From Candidatus Scalindua sp. (lineage in GTDB: Bacteria > Planctomycetota > Brocadiia > Brocadiales > Scalinduaceae), in NCBI GenBank assembly GCA_030748215.1, contig JASMMK010000012.1:62001-126000 (forward strand): a stretch of 64,000 nt of DNA. Reading direction: 5' to 3'. The notes below the pieces were generated by a model that saw only the letters and a list, made by a program, of their open reading frames with translations, made no database searches and was not told the DNA's origin. This document shows, in pieces, positions 1-9,811 of the stretch (position 1 is the first letter of the stretch; every line of letters begins with the position of its first letter). The translations under genes were made by a program, and so were the position numbers.

Positions 1-10
1 TTTCCTTCGT

Positions 11-49
11 TACATCCTTTATTTATCCTGATAAATCCTGTCTGAAATT
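11..49 (+). repeat. Dispersed leader repeat, copy 1
   Basis: A stretch reading TACATCC, then ATAAATCCTGTCTGAAAT, lies directly before the start codon at 52. A close copy (TACATCC, TTAATCCTGTCTAAAAT) lies at 6953-6978, just before the start codon at 6988. The similarity is seen directly. That it is a dispersed intergenic repeat family is inference from finding the same words before unrelated genes. Confidence 0.5.
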
Positions 50-51
50 AT

Positions 52-3000
52 ATGCAAGAAAGATTTTTAGTCCTGGGAAAAGCCGGAAGCGGCAAAACGC
101 ATCTCGTACTTCAGAAGTTTTTCCGTTATGTTGAAGAACACAAAGAAGATAACGTAATCTTTATCCTGCCAACTCACAGCCAGGTTGAGCATCTCAGAGA
201 CCATATCTTAAGGGACTCAGAGTATAAAGGCTATCTTGACACGGGACTTGTCACCTTCTCCGGACTGGCAAACAGAATACTTGACCGTGTTGATAGCACA
301 CCTCTTCGGAAACCTCTCAATGAAAGTGAAAAGGACCTGGTCCTGTCAAGCATCTTGAAGGATGCTAATACCGGTTACTTCTCAGAGGTTTCAGATTTTG
401 TGGGATTTAAAAGTGCATTTCTGGATTTTATAAGAGAGATCAAGGAAAATTCACTTGATCCACCGGCATTTAAGGATGTACTCAAAACAGTTCAAACCGG
501 TAAGAGACAATCACCTCTTAACCTGAAATGTAGTGAACTGGTAACACTTTATGATCGCTATCAACAGGTACTGAAAAAACACAGGTTTCTTGACAGAGAA
601 GATCTGTTAGCGCAAGCTCAGTCGCACTTAAATAAAAATACCTTCTCTGAAGTTGAACTTCTATTAGTAGATGGTTTCCACGATTACACACAACTTGAAC
701 TCAAATTTTTAGCAAAATTGACATCTCTTGTTCCGAATGTTTACATCACACTTCCCCATCAAACTACTGATCCAGTTCCACCCGCCTTCCGGGTTTCTCA
801 CAAAACGTATGAAAGGCTTACTGGATTAGATCTCCGGGAATTGAGACTTGATGAGAACAAGAGAACGACCAGTCAGATGTTAAGGCATATTGAAGCAAAC
901 GTATTTTATCAACCTGAAGAGTCGGTTGTACCTGAATCTGATAGCCATGATACGTCATTGCAGATTACAGCTGCTGCCAATATGCAGGATGAGGTGGAAC
1001 AGATCGCCCGAAGGATAAGAAAACTTACTTATGAAGATGGATACGTTTTCAGTCAAATTGCCGTAATATTCAGAAACATTGAAAAGTACCAGGATCTCGT
1101 CGGAGACACATTCACAAGATTCAGCATCCCGTTAAGGATATATGGAAAGAACTCCTTAAAAGAGAATCCTCTGATTAATGCCATAATGAATACATTAAGT
1201 ATCTTTACAAATAAGTGGCACGATGGAACGGTATGGAAGGTTTTAAAATCTAATACCGGCATTGACATAAACCTTATCAATAAATTGGAATTTGAATACT
1301 TAAAAAGAGGTAAAACCGGTGCTTACAATAAATGGCTGAAACTTACTTCGGATCCTGAATTAAAACCTGTCAGTGATTTCCTGAAACAGTTAAAGAGGAT
1401 TTTCGGCAAACTGGAGGGCAGGCAAGTGTACAGTCATTTTTGTGACTGTGTTATTGAAATTGTGAACATATTTTACATACCGGCGTTCGTGCCATCAGGA
1501 GGAAATCATAATCTGGAAATTGCAGATTTAATGAAATCAGATGCAGGGGCATTAAAGGAATTTCGCTCAATTCTTAACAACACTACAATGGAAGAAATTG
1601 CCGGGAGCGCTGAAACTATTATGTTTGAAGAATTTCTGCGCACCCTTGAATCACAGGTGGCCTTAACGTCATATAAAAAAGCAGACAGGAGAAAAGAGGT
1701 AGTTAACGTTATCGATGTTCTGGAAGCCAGGCAGTGGGAAATACCAGTGGTCTTTGTTGGGGGTTTGTTAGAGAAAGAGTTTCCGCGACAGGTGCGCGAA
1801 AATCTTTTCCTGAAGGATTATTACAGGAGCAGGCTTAACGCAACTGAAAAGATAGTTCTCAGAGAAGCCAGTGAGAAGATGGATGAAGAGAGGTACCTGT
1901 TCTACATCGCCATCACGCGTGCCAGGGAGAAGCTTTATCTCTCCTATCCGTCAGCAAACAGTAACGGCAATTTGACACTGCCCTCATTTTTCCTCTCTGA
2001 TATACAAAAACTGTTTTCAGAAAAAATATGTAAAGAGATTACAATCCAGAGAAATCATTCAAGCATAATTCCTGAATCGGAAGAGATCATTACTTCAACC
2101 GATTCAAAGAGCTTTGTCTATTATCACCTTAATACCCCCAATGTATCTGAAAGGGAGCAATACGAAAAAGATGTTGCGTTGTGGCTCTACAATAACAGCG
2201 AAGATGAATCCTCATTTAGGGAAGAGCTTTGTAGGCTAACGGCATTGATAGATTCCTATAACAACCTGCAGCTCAAATTTTCTGACGAAAGGATAATAAA
2301 AAAGATAAGTGAAACAAGTAGAAGGTTTTCACCTACAAAGTTGAAAGACTATGCACAGTGCCCTTATAAATATTTCGGAAGTACCACTCTGAATCTCAGG
2401 CAGGCCATCCCTAAATCCCTTGATTCAAGAATGCAGGGAAGCATCATTCACAAGGTTCTTGAGGAATACTTTAGAGATACGAAAGATATCACAAAAATAT
2501 TTGATGACGTATTTAATCAAAAAACAAGGGGAATGATTATTGGTTTTGAAGAATTGAAGATCAGGAATGAGCTGCTTAAGACGCTTATGGCATTTGAATC
2601 CATGGAAAGTAATTCTGATACATCAACATTCAGGCCTTCTATGTTTGAAGTGAAATTCGGGGGCGAAGAGATCGGAACGCTGAAAATCAGTGAAGGCAAA
2701 AAAGGCGGTATTGAAATTTCCGGCAAGATTGACAGGGTTGACATTTCAGAAGTGGATGGAGAGAAAATAGGCTTAATTATTGACTATAAATATGGACAGA
2801 CAGAATTCAAGTTAACGGATCTGGAAGAGGGCCTGGATTTGCAACTGCCCATTTACCTGCTTGCCTTGAGAGAGGTGTTTAATATTATCCCTGTCTCCGC
2901 TGAATTTTACGCACTTAAGTCCTCTAAGAAGACGGGAATATATAATAAGGAATTGATTGATAATCTGAGTCTCAACATAAAACCAATGAAGAAATCACTT

Positions 3001-3180
3001 TCCGTTGATAGTAAAGAATTTAACAAAATTCTCAAAGAAGCCGAAAATCATATTCTTAAATATTCGAAGGAGATCAGCAATGGAAGGATTGAACTTGCTC
3101 CGGCAAATATTGACTTCTGCGGTGAAGGAAATTGCGATTTCGCAAACGTCTGCCGTATTGATAAATGGAGACTTAGATGA
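52..3180 (+). CDS. addB: AddB-like ATP-dependent helicase/nuclease subunit with PD-(D/E)XK nuclease domain
   Basis: Predicted subunit of an AddAB-type helicase-nuclease that processes DNA double-strand ends for recombination. The 1042-residue protein opens with a Walker A motif (GKAGSGKT, about residues 9-16). A UvrD/Rep-type helicase core follows, with a late ITRAREKLYLSY motif near residues 624-635. The last 270 residues hold a RecB-like nuclease: a Cys in the AQCPYKYF motif, an IIDYK catalytic motif, and a terminal cysteine group (CGEGNC...VC) that, with the first Cys, would bind an Fe-S cluster as in AddB. The AddA-like gene follows 160 bp downstream, which supports the pairing. No good ribosome site precedes the ATG. 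Assignment as AddB rather than a generic PD-(D/E)XK helicase rests on domain order and the neighbour. Confidence 0.85.
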   Translation: MQERFLVLGKAGSGKTHLVLQKFFRYVEEHKEDNVIFILPTHSQVEHLRDHILRDSEYKGYLDTGLVTFSGLANRILDRVDSTPLRKPLNESEKDLVLSSILKDANTGYFSEVSDFVGFKSAFLDFIREIKENSLDPPAFKDVLKTVQTGKRQSPLNLKCSELVTLYDRYQQVLKKHRFLDREDLLAQAQSHLNKNTFSEVELLLVDGFHDYTQLELKFLAKLTSLVPNVYITLPHQTTDPVPPAFRVSHKTYERLTGLDLRELRLDENKRTTSQMLRHIEANVFYQPEESVVPESDSHDTSLQITAAANMQDEVEQIARRIRKLTYEDGYVFSQIAVIFRNIEKYQDLVGDTFTRFSIPLRIYGKNSLKENPLINAIMNTLSIFTNKWHDGTVWKVLKSNTGIDINLINKLEFEYLKRGKTGAYNKWLKLTSDPELKPVSDFLKQLKRIFGKLEGRQVYSHFCDCVIEIVNIFYIPAFVPSGGNHNLEIADLMKSDAGALKEFRSILNNTTMEEIAGSAETIMFEEFLRTLESQVALTSYKKADRRKEVVNVIDVLEARQWEIPVVFVGGLLEKEFPRQVRENLFLKDYYRSRLNATEKIVLREASEKMDEERYLFYIAITRAREKLYLSYPSANSNGNLTLPSFFLSDIQKLFSEKICKEITIQRNHSSIIPESEEIITSTDSKSFVYYHLNTPNVSEREQYEKDVALWLYNNSEDESSFREELCRLTALIDSYNNLQLKFSDERIIKKISETSRRFSPTKLKDYAQCPYKYFGSTTLNLRQAIPKSLDSRMQGSIIHKVLEEYFRDTKDITKIFDDVFNQKTRGMIIGFEELKIRNELLKTLMAFESMESNSDTSTFRPSMFEVKFGGEEIGTLKISEGKKGGIEISGKIDRVDISEVDGEKIGLIIDYKYGQTEFKLTDLEEGLDLQLPIYLLALREVFNIIPVSAEFYALKSSKKTGIYNKELIDNLSLNIKPMKKSLSVDSKEFNKILKEAENHILKYSKEISNGRIELAPANIDFCGEGNCDFANVCRIDKWRLR

Positions 3181-3197
3181 TTAAGGGATTGAAATAT

Positions 3198-3320
3198 TTC
3201 ACGCAGAGGTGCAGAGGACGCAAAGGAAAGAATGGGAATTTGAAAAAACAAAAAGTAATAGTTTTTACCCTTTGCCACGCGTAACGTTGCTTTGCGCTCT
3301 TCGCGTCTTTGCGTGAGGAA
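3198..3320. repeat. Intergenic inverted repeat of the GCGTCTTTGCGTGA type
   Basis: The gap between the two helicase genes holds an inverted pair. The left arm (3198-3230) carries ACGCAGAGGTGCAGAGGACGCAAAGG and the right arm (3291-3320) carries TTTGCG...CGTCTTTGCGTGAGG. The arms are imperfect complements around an A-rich centre. Weaker look-alikes occur in other gaps (about 12914-12945 and 29840-29872). It resembles a small non-coding dispersed element. No open reading frame in it looks real. Confidence 0.55.
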
Positions 3321-3340
3321 TTACTAATAGCAAATGACCA

Positions 3341-6300
3341 ATGACTAATATACTTACGAATTCTCAAATAAAAGGTGTCACGATTACGGATAGGGACCTT
3401 TGCGTTGTTGCAGGGCCTGGTTCAGGGAAGACGCGTGTTCTCGTCGAACGATTTGCAAATCTTGTGACTACCGGTAAAGCATCGATTGACGAAATCCTTA
3501 CCCTCACGTTCACTGAGAAGGCGGCAAACGAGATGAAGATAAGAGCGGCCGCTTTGTTCGAACAGAAGGGAATGGAACAGGAACGCCAGGAGATAGAATT
3601 TGCTTATCTTTCCACCATTCACAGCTTTTGTGCCCGGATACTAAGAGAAAATGCGATAGAAGCTGGTATCGATCCTCAATTTCGCGTTACGGATGAACTC
3701 GGAGCAGGGAGGTTGAAAGAACAGGCTCTCGAACACACACTCAAAGAGCGGACAGATGAAAAAACGCTTGATACATTCTTGAACAAGATCTTCTGGAAGC
3801 AAACGGATGCAAAAAGAAGCCGGTTAAAGTCATTTAAAGAAAACCTGATACAGCTCTATGAAAAAATTAGGAGTGCATGTGTGCTGATTACAGAGACAGT
3901 AAATATTGATGATTTGTTGCCGGACATCTCAAGTTCTTGTAACAGGATTGAGGAGCTGATAAAAGAGATAGAAGGTATTTACTCAGGTAGCAAACTTACA
4001 CCTAAAACCAGAGAAAAAGTGGAATACGTTCTGGAACAATGGAATGCCTCAAAAATGCAAAAGGAGATAGAGGAACTATACGGAAAGAGAGACAAATCTC
4101 CTCAAAAAGATGAGCGGTTCCTTGCACTGTTGAACCGAGTTAAAGAGATTCAGAGTTCTGTAAATCTACAGGTGTCAAAGGATGTAAAAACCTCTCTGGC
4201 CGCTCTGCGTGATGAACTGAAAGTTCTTACAGGGTTACTTGCAGAGGACTATTCTACAAACATCAAGGTGATGATAAGAGACTTTCTCGTAAATTTTGAT
4301 AATGCATACTCAGAACGGAAGAAGGTAGAGGGTCTCATAGATTTTACTGACCTCGAAGTCAAGACGATAGAGTTACTGGAAAACAGAGAGTACATAGCCA
4401 ACGAAATAAAACGAAAGTTCAAATACGTATTAGTTGATGAATTTCAAGACATAAGCGGATTGCAAAAGAAGATAATTGATCTCGTAAGAGACAAAGATAA
4501 TCTGTTCATTGTAGGCGATGCGAAACAATCGATTTATGGTTTTAGAAATGCAGATGTTGAAATTTTTCAGGATATTCAGAATGATATAGATCCCGGGTCT
4601 TTAATAAGCCTGAATGAAAACTTCAGGAGCAGACCACAGATACTAAACTTAGTAAACCATATATTTGACGAATTGTGGCCGGAAAACTCAGCCAGCCAGG
4701 ATAGTACACAGCAGCTAAAGCCGGGAGCAGAATTCTCAAATAAATCATTCCCCTCAATTGAAATAATTGTTGCTGAGGGAAAAGATAAGACCGAGGCCCG
4801 AAAATGGGAATCGATGGAGATAGCAAAGAGGATAAAGGAGATTGTTGATAAGGGTGAGATCAAGATAACAAACAGAAGAGAACGGGAAAGGAATATGAAA
4901 TACAGAGACTTTGCTATTCTATTCCGCAGTACAACAGACATAAAACTATACGGACAGAGCCTTTCGCATCTTGATATACCATATTATGTTGTGAGCGGAA
5001 GAGGTTTTTATAATACGACGGAGATTACAGACTTGATTAACCTGTTGAAGATCATTGAGTCACCTCTTGACGAGATAAGTCTGGCAGCTGTTCTGAAGTC
5101 TCCCTTTGTCGGAATAGATGATGATGCGCTTTTCAGGCTGGTAGACCGCGCACATATTGGTAATGAAAAGAGGCTACTCTATCAGGTTCTGGACGAAGTT
5201 GGTTCTATTCAAGAGGTCGAGAAAGATTCAAGGGACAGGATTGTCCGTTTTACTCAACTCCTGAGTGAGGTACAAAAGATTAAACCCAGAATTCCATTAT
5301 GGAAACTGATCTCCCTCATTCTCAAGAAAACGGAATTTCAATCAAAGATGCTTCTTTTTTCCAATGGGAAAAAGAAATATGCAAATCTTCGGAAGCTGGT
5401 TGAGTTGTGTAAAATTCAGGAAGAGTTTGAGATCCTGGCATTGAGAGATTTTATTGAGATTGTAGAAGGTTACAAGTTCAGGGAGATCAGAGAGTCCGAG
5501 GCTCCGGTAGAATCTGAGGAAGATAATGTTGTTAAGATGATTACTACACATTCCGCGAAAGGATTGGAATTTCCGGTCGTTATTGTTGCCGGCACTGACA
5601 GAAGCAACCCAAAACACTCAGACTATTTCGTATACTCTAAGAACTATGGTATCAGCTTTAAGATACTGAACCCATCAACCAATGAAGCGGAAGTACCCCT
5701 GAGTTATGAACAAATTAACGATGAAATAACAGAAAAAGAGTTACAGGAGTCAAAACGGCTTCTCTTTGTTGCAATGACCAGGGCACAGGAGCACCTGATA
5801 CTTTCGGGGGGTATTAATAAGGGTAGGGCCAGGGGGGACAGTGACAAAGGTAATTGGCACAACTATATCTCTACATCGCTTGGTCTGAACCCCGAACCGG
5901 AAGATAACATGGAGGTTATAAAGATCGGGCAGGATCTATCACAATCAATCGAGATAAGACATTCGCGCGTAAAAGAAGAGAACAAACCATCTGCTCAAGA
6001 TGGAATTGGTAAAACGAAAGGTGGTAAAAGAATAAAACCCCTGACTCTGCATAGAAAGGAAATAGCGGCATGCAATAAAATCAAAACTACATCACCTTCA
6101 GAAAAAATTGTTGAGACAGGAAAAAATATACTATCAAGAATTACGCACAACGTAGAGATTGATAACAGTCACTATGTATACACGGCCACAGAGATACTCA
6201 AGTTCCACTTTTGTCCTCAGCTATATTATTTCAGGTTCATTCTAGGACTACAGGGTTTAGGTGAAAAATGCATGACTGGGCCATGTTCCGTTGAAGAGGA

Positions 6301-6928
6301 AGAAGAAAACAGATTGGATGAAGATGAAATACCGGGGCATGAGTTGGGAAATGTCGTACATCATGTCTTTAGCAAATATAATTTTCCTGAAGATAATCTC
6401 AATGAATATATTAAAAAAGAACTGAATGCCTTTGAACAGGATACCAATCAGAAAAATATAGACCTTGTTGCGAAATGGGTAAACTCTTTTTACAGTAGTG
6501 ACGTTGGGAAAGAAGTTCTTTCTAGTGAACGGTACAAACTGGAGACATCATTTATTTTCAACTACCGGCACAGCCTTATAAAGGGACAGATAGATCTTTT
6601 CTATTTTAACAATAAAGGCTTATTAAAAATCATTGATTATAAGTCCGATAGTATTGGTGCTGATGATATAAGCGAGAAGGGAAAATACTATAAACTGCCG
6701 ATGCAGCTTTACGCCCGGGCGCTGGAAACAATTTATGGAAAGAGGGTAGACGAAACTATACTATACTTCCTTGAACCAGATAAACCCGAAGAAATTGATA
6801 CAGCTGATGAGGCTTGCGAGGAATTAGACTCAACTCTGGACAATTTCCTCACGGCACATAAGGATGGTAACTTTAAAAAGTCTAGTGGCCATAAATGCAA
6901 GCGGTGTGAATACAAAACGATTTGTTAA
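3341..6928 (+). CDS. addA: AddA-like UvrD-family helicase/nuclease
   Basis: Motor subunit partner of the upstream AddB-like protein, expected to unwind and resect broken DNA in the cytoplasm. The 1195-residue protein shows a full superfamily 1A helicase set: Walker A GPGSGKT near residue 28, VDEFQDIS (Walker B), GDAKQSIYGFR (motif III), THSAKGLEFPVV (motif V) and FVAMTRAQEHL (motif VI). A RecB-like nuclease domain ends the protein with IIDYKSD and a CKRCEYKTIC tail whose cysteines suggest an Fe-S cluster. Length is close to typical AddA. It starts at an ATG right after a dispersed repeat, so it may be transcribed from upstream or from a promoter inside the 160 bp gap. Confidence 0.88.
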   Translation: MTNILTNSQIKGVTITDRDLCVVAGPGSGKTRVLVERFANLVTTGKASIDEILTLTFTEKAANEMKIRAAALFEQKGMEQERQEIEFAYLSTIHSFCARILRENAIEAGIDPQFRVTDELGAGRLKEQALEHTLKERTDEKTLDTFLNKIFWKQTDAKRSRLKSFKENLIQLYEKIRSACVLITETVNIDDLLPDISSSCNRIEELIKEIEGIYSGSKLTPKTREKVEYVLEQWNASKMQKEIEELYGKRDKSPQKDERFLALLNRVKEIQSSVNLQVSKDVKTSLAALRDELKVLTGLLAEDYSTNIKVMIRDFLVNFDNAYSERKKVEGLIDFTDLEVKTIELLENREYIANEIKRKFKYVLVDEFQDISGLQKKIIDLVRDKDNLFIVGDAKQSIYGFRNADVEIFQDIQNDIDPGSLISLNENFRSRPQILNLVNHIFDELWPENSASQDSTQQLKPGAEFSNKSFPSIEIIVAEGKDKTEARKWESMEIAKRIKEIVDKGEIKITNRRERERNMKYRDFAILFRSTTDIKLYGQSLSHLDIPYYVVSGRGFYNTTEITDLINLLKIIESPLDEISLAAVLKSPFVGIDDDALFRLVDRAHIGNEKRLLYQVLDEVGSIQEVEKDSRDRIVRFTQLLSEVQKIKPRIPLWKLISLILKKTEFQSKMLLFSNGKKKYANLRKLVELCKIQEEFEILALRDFIEIVEGYKFREIRESEAPVESEEDNVVKMITTHSAKGLEFPVVIVAGTDRSNPKHSDYFVYSKNYGISFKILNPSTNEAEVPLSYEQINDEITEKELQESKRLLFVAMTRAQEHLILSGGINKGRARGDSDKGNWHNYISTSLGLNPEPEDNMEVIKIGQDLSQSIEIRHSRVKEENKPSAQDGIGKTKGGKRIKPLTLHRKEIAACNKIKTTSPSEKIVETGKNILSRITHNVEIDNSHYVYTATEILKFHFCPQLYYFRFILGLQGLGEKCMTGPCSVEEEEENRLDEDEIPGHELGNVVHHVFSKYNFPEDNLNEYIKKELNAFEQDTNQKNIDLVAKWVNSFYSSDVGKEVLSSERYKLETSFIFNYRHSLIKGQIDLFYFNNKGLLKIIDYKSDSIGADDISEKGKYYKLPMQLYARALETIYGKRVDETILYFLEPDKPEEIDTADEACEELDSTLDNFLTAHKDGNFKKSSGHKCKRCEYKTIC

Positions 6929-6952
6929 AAAAAGATTATTGTGAATATCTTG

Positions 6953-6978
6953 TACATCCGGTTAATCCTGTCTAAAAT
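6953..6978 (+). repeat. Dispersed leader repeat, copy 2
   Basis: TACATCC followed by GTTAATCCTGTCTAAAATAG, closely matching the stretch at 11-49. Both copies sit immediately upstream of a start codon, so they may be transcribed as part of the leader. Function unknown. Confidence 0.5.
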
Positions 6979-6987
6979 AGAAAAACA

Positions 6988-7853
6988 ATGAACAAGTGCA
7001 ATTTGCTTCGTAAAAGATTATCTGAACCGGGCATAATATTGAGTCCGGGAGTGTATGACTGTCTATCGGCTAAGATAGCTGAAAGGACGGGCTTTGAGGT
7101 TGTATTTACTTCCGGTTTCGGCATCTCGGGGTCAGTACTCGGCTATCCCGATTATGGTCTATTAACAGCTACTGAAATGCTGAATACCTCTGGTAACATT
7201 TCTAAATCTGTAGACATACCTCTGATCGCAGATATTGACACGGTTTATGGCAACCTCTCCACGTCGTACGCACCATTAAAGACGTTATAGAGTTAGGAAT
7301 AGCAGGTGTCATTCTGGAAGATCAGGAGTGGCCGAAGAGATGTGGACATCTTGAGGGTAAACGCGTCATCGCGATGGAGGAACACGTAGAGAAAATACGT
7401 GCGGCAAGATTTGCCAGTGGAGAAAGTGGGCTGGTAATTGTTGCGAGAACTGATGTACGTGAAGTGTTGGGTTTGGAAGAAGCGATCCGACGTGGAAAAG
7501 CATATTATGAAGCGGGTGCTGATGTTATCTTTATTGAGGCACCGAAAACTAAAGAAGAACTGAAGGAGATATCATCAGCACTTCCAGATGTACCACTATT
7601 AGCAAACATGATAGAGGGTGGGAAAACTCCATGTTTAAGCGTGCAGGATTTGGAAAAGCTGGGTTTTAAGCTGGGTGTCTTTGCATTATCAGGTCTGTTC
7701 GCCGCAACCAAGGCAATTGAAGATTGCTTTCACTTTCTTAAAGAAAACGGTACGACATCGGGTTTTGAAAACACGTCATCATTTAAAGATTACAAAGAGC
7801 TCATTAACATTAAGAGATATCAGGAACTGGAAGAAAAGTTTAAAGGTTCGTGA
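6988..7853 (+). pseudogene. PEP mutase / isocitrate lyase family enzyme, interrupted by a -1 frameshift
   Basis: Reading from the ATG at 6988 gives an N-terminal TIM-barrel half with SAKIAERTGFEVVFTSGFG and ADIDTVYGN, the metal-binding motif of the PEP mutase/isocitrate lyase superfamily. The frame then runs into a stop at 7288. The second half (ILEDQ..PKRCGH, IVARTD, FIEAPK, ANMIEGG) continues one frame over to 7853. Adding one C to the CC at 7254-7255 joins them as GNPLHVVRTIKD, giving 288 residues, normal for PrpB-like or oxaloacetate-hydrolase-like members. KRCGH contains the catalytic Cys of C-C lyases. The substrate cannot be fixed; 2-methylisocitrate lyase or a carboxyphosphonoenolpyruvate mutase-like activity are options. 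The interruption may be a sequencing deletion. Confidence 0.8.
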
Positions 7854-7860
7854 AGAAATG

Positions 7861-9573
7861 TTAACTTTGCTGATTTACCTTGAGCGCTCGGAATCGGTTC
7901 AGTGTAGCGGCCAGTTCATAGCTTCTGAATTCGGCAAAGTCCCCCCTTGCTTCCCGATCACTTAGGCAGTCCAATCCTTTCTCCCTTATATCAGACAAAA
8001 CTAACCGACAAATCTCTTTTATGCTCTTTTTGCCATCAATATATTTGCCTGCATAATGAATGGCATATCCGATTGTCCTCAACTGACTGGGATGTACAAG
8101 CTGTTCCACTGCTCCTACCTGAACCTTGTGTGTGCCAAATCGCATGTACATAAGTTCTTCGATTTTGATATCCACTGCTCTTTTGCCCTTTGATGGATTG
8201 AGCACATTTGGAACGGGGATACGCTGGACCCCCGAAGGAGGTGTTGCATCAAAGTATTCCGGTAAAGGGTTTTCTTTGGCTATTTGATGTGCCTGGGAGG
8301 TTAGATCATGAGGTCGGTATTCAATCATTCCTATAACTGCGTCAGCTAAACTGAAATAGTCGCCACTCCCACCCATTACGATTACAGTTGAAATTTCCTT
8401 TTCTTCATAGAGGCTACGTACGTGTTCAACAAAAGGCGTAATTGGCTCCTTCTCTTTGGCAATAAGTTCCTTCATCCGCATGTCACGAATCATGAAGTTT
8501 GTTGCTAGTGTGTCTTCATCCAGCAAAAGCGTACTCGCTCCCACCTCAAGAGCTTCCAGAATATTGGCTGCTTGAGAAGTACTCCCACTGGCATTGGCGG
8601 TAGAGAATTCAGTGGTATCCTGATCAAACGGTAGATTAGAGATGAAGGGATCTATATTCAGATTTTGAATACTGCGTCCGTCCTCCGCCCTTATCTTGAC
8701 AGCATCGGCATTGGTTACCACAAACTCCCGGCCGTCATCGGGAATATGGTTATAGATACCATACTCCAATGCATTTAAGAGTGTTGATTTGCCGTGATAA
8801 CCTCCGCCCACAATCAATGTCACACCCTTGTGAATGCCCATCCCGGTTATCTCACCACGGTTTGGTAGTGTAACGCTTGTTTTCATCGATTGACAACTTT
8901 GAAAAGGGACCACTCCTTCTGAGCTGAGTGGCCGTGGGTCAACCCCGCTTGCTCTGGGAAGCACAGCATTATCAGCTATAAACGCAATCAGGTTCAGTTC
9001 TGACAGCTTCCCCCTGATAAATTCAGAGTCTTCAACGGTCTCAATATGACGGTACAATTTATCTGCGGGAAGTTTTTTAAAATATAGTGAATCTTCGACA
9101 ATCCGGGGAATAGTTTCTGAAAACATGTGTGAGGCGATTTTGCCGGCAATCCTGCGTCCAAATGCCGGAAGTCCTACCAGGAAGCGGACCTCAATACAGC
9201 TATCAATTATGACCATTGAAGATGTCTTTAATACTTCCTGTCCGGGTCTGTCTATTTCTATGGCACCACTCTTCCCGGAACCCTGCTTTTGTGTATTATA
9301 CTTTTTAATGGAGTGATAAAATCGCCTTGCCAGGAAATCACACAGGGCGACACTCCTGCATTCGTTACTATATGTATCATCGGGGAATTCGGCGGTACTG
9401 ATTGGGATCCTGACTCTTACTTTGCTGGGAATGGCAAACGGATCACCTTGAACGTGATCTATCAATAGTTCATAGTCATGATATTGATAACCACCCTTTA
9501 TAGACTTATAAGAAGGATATGGCTTCCCTTCCATTTTTGTTAATGTCTGGCTCAGTTCATTTTGGCTTTTCAT
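7861..9573 (-). CDS. Predicted ATPase of the ABC class (PF09818-like)
   Basis: A 570-residue soluble protein of a conserved family with an ABC-type nucleotide-binding fold and no membrane domain. Visible motifs are GGGYHGKSTLLNAL (Walker A, roughly residues 252-265), a signature-like segment near DTTEFSTANASGSTSQAA, and LLLDEDTLATNFMIRD (Walker B with a DED in place of the usual DEP). The length and motif order fit the PF09818 family, whose cellular function is unknown to me. It converges with the frameshifted lyase gene, with 7 bp between their stop codons. It stands alone on the minus strand, and the 238 bp before it hold no gene I can support. Confidence 0.8.
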   Translation of the reverse strand: MKSQNELSQTLTKMEGKPYPSYKSIKGGYQYHDYELLIDHVQGDPFAIPSKVRVRIPISTAEFPDDTYSNECRSVALCDFLARRFYHSIKKYNTQKQGSGKSGAIEIDRPGQEVLKTSSMVIIDSCIEVRFLVGLPAFGRRIAGKIASHMFSETIPRIVEDSLYFKKLPADKLYRHIETVEDSEFIRGKLSELNLIAFIADNAVLPRASGVDPRPLSSEGVVPFQSCQSMKTSVTLPNRGEITGMGIHKGVTLIVGGGYHGKSTLLNALEYGIYNHIPDDGREFVVTNADAVKIRAEDGRSIQNLNIDPFISNLPFDQDTTEFSTANASGSTSQAANILEALEVGASTLLLDEDTLATNFMIRDMRMKELIAKEKEPITPFVEHVRSLYEEKEISTVIVMGGSGDYFSLADAVIGMIEYRPHDLTSQAHQIAKENPLPEYFDATPPSGVQRIPVPNVLNPSKGKRAVDIKIEELMYMRFGTHKVQVGAVEQLVHPSQLRTIGYAIHYAGKYIDGKKSIKEICRLVLSDIREKGLDCLSDREARGDFAEFRSYELAATLNRFRALKVNQQS

Positions 9574-9811
9574 GCGCTTAATGGGAATATCCTTTCTTTA
9601 GCTTATTTATACAAAAGGACATGGGGTATTTCAATTTATAAAATCACAATTTAGCTGAGAGTACACGGATATTTTGCAAAGCAAATAGCTCAATACGACA
9701 AAAAGATCCGCCTTGTAAGGCCTCTACTTTTCTCTTGCCACTTGCCCACCGCCTGCTGTAAACTGCCTACTATTCTTATTACTGGTTTACGTATACGCAG
9801 AAGGTGGATAA

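Noticed and set aside
9574-9811. Possible RNA gene in the gap before the 298-residue hypothetical gene
   Set aside because: No strong hairpin or tRNA-like cloverleaf. The gap holds only repeat-like words such as CTTGCCACTTGCCCACC.
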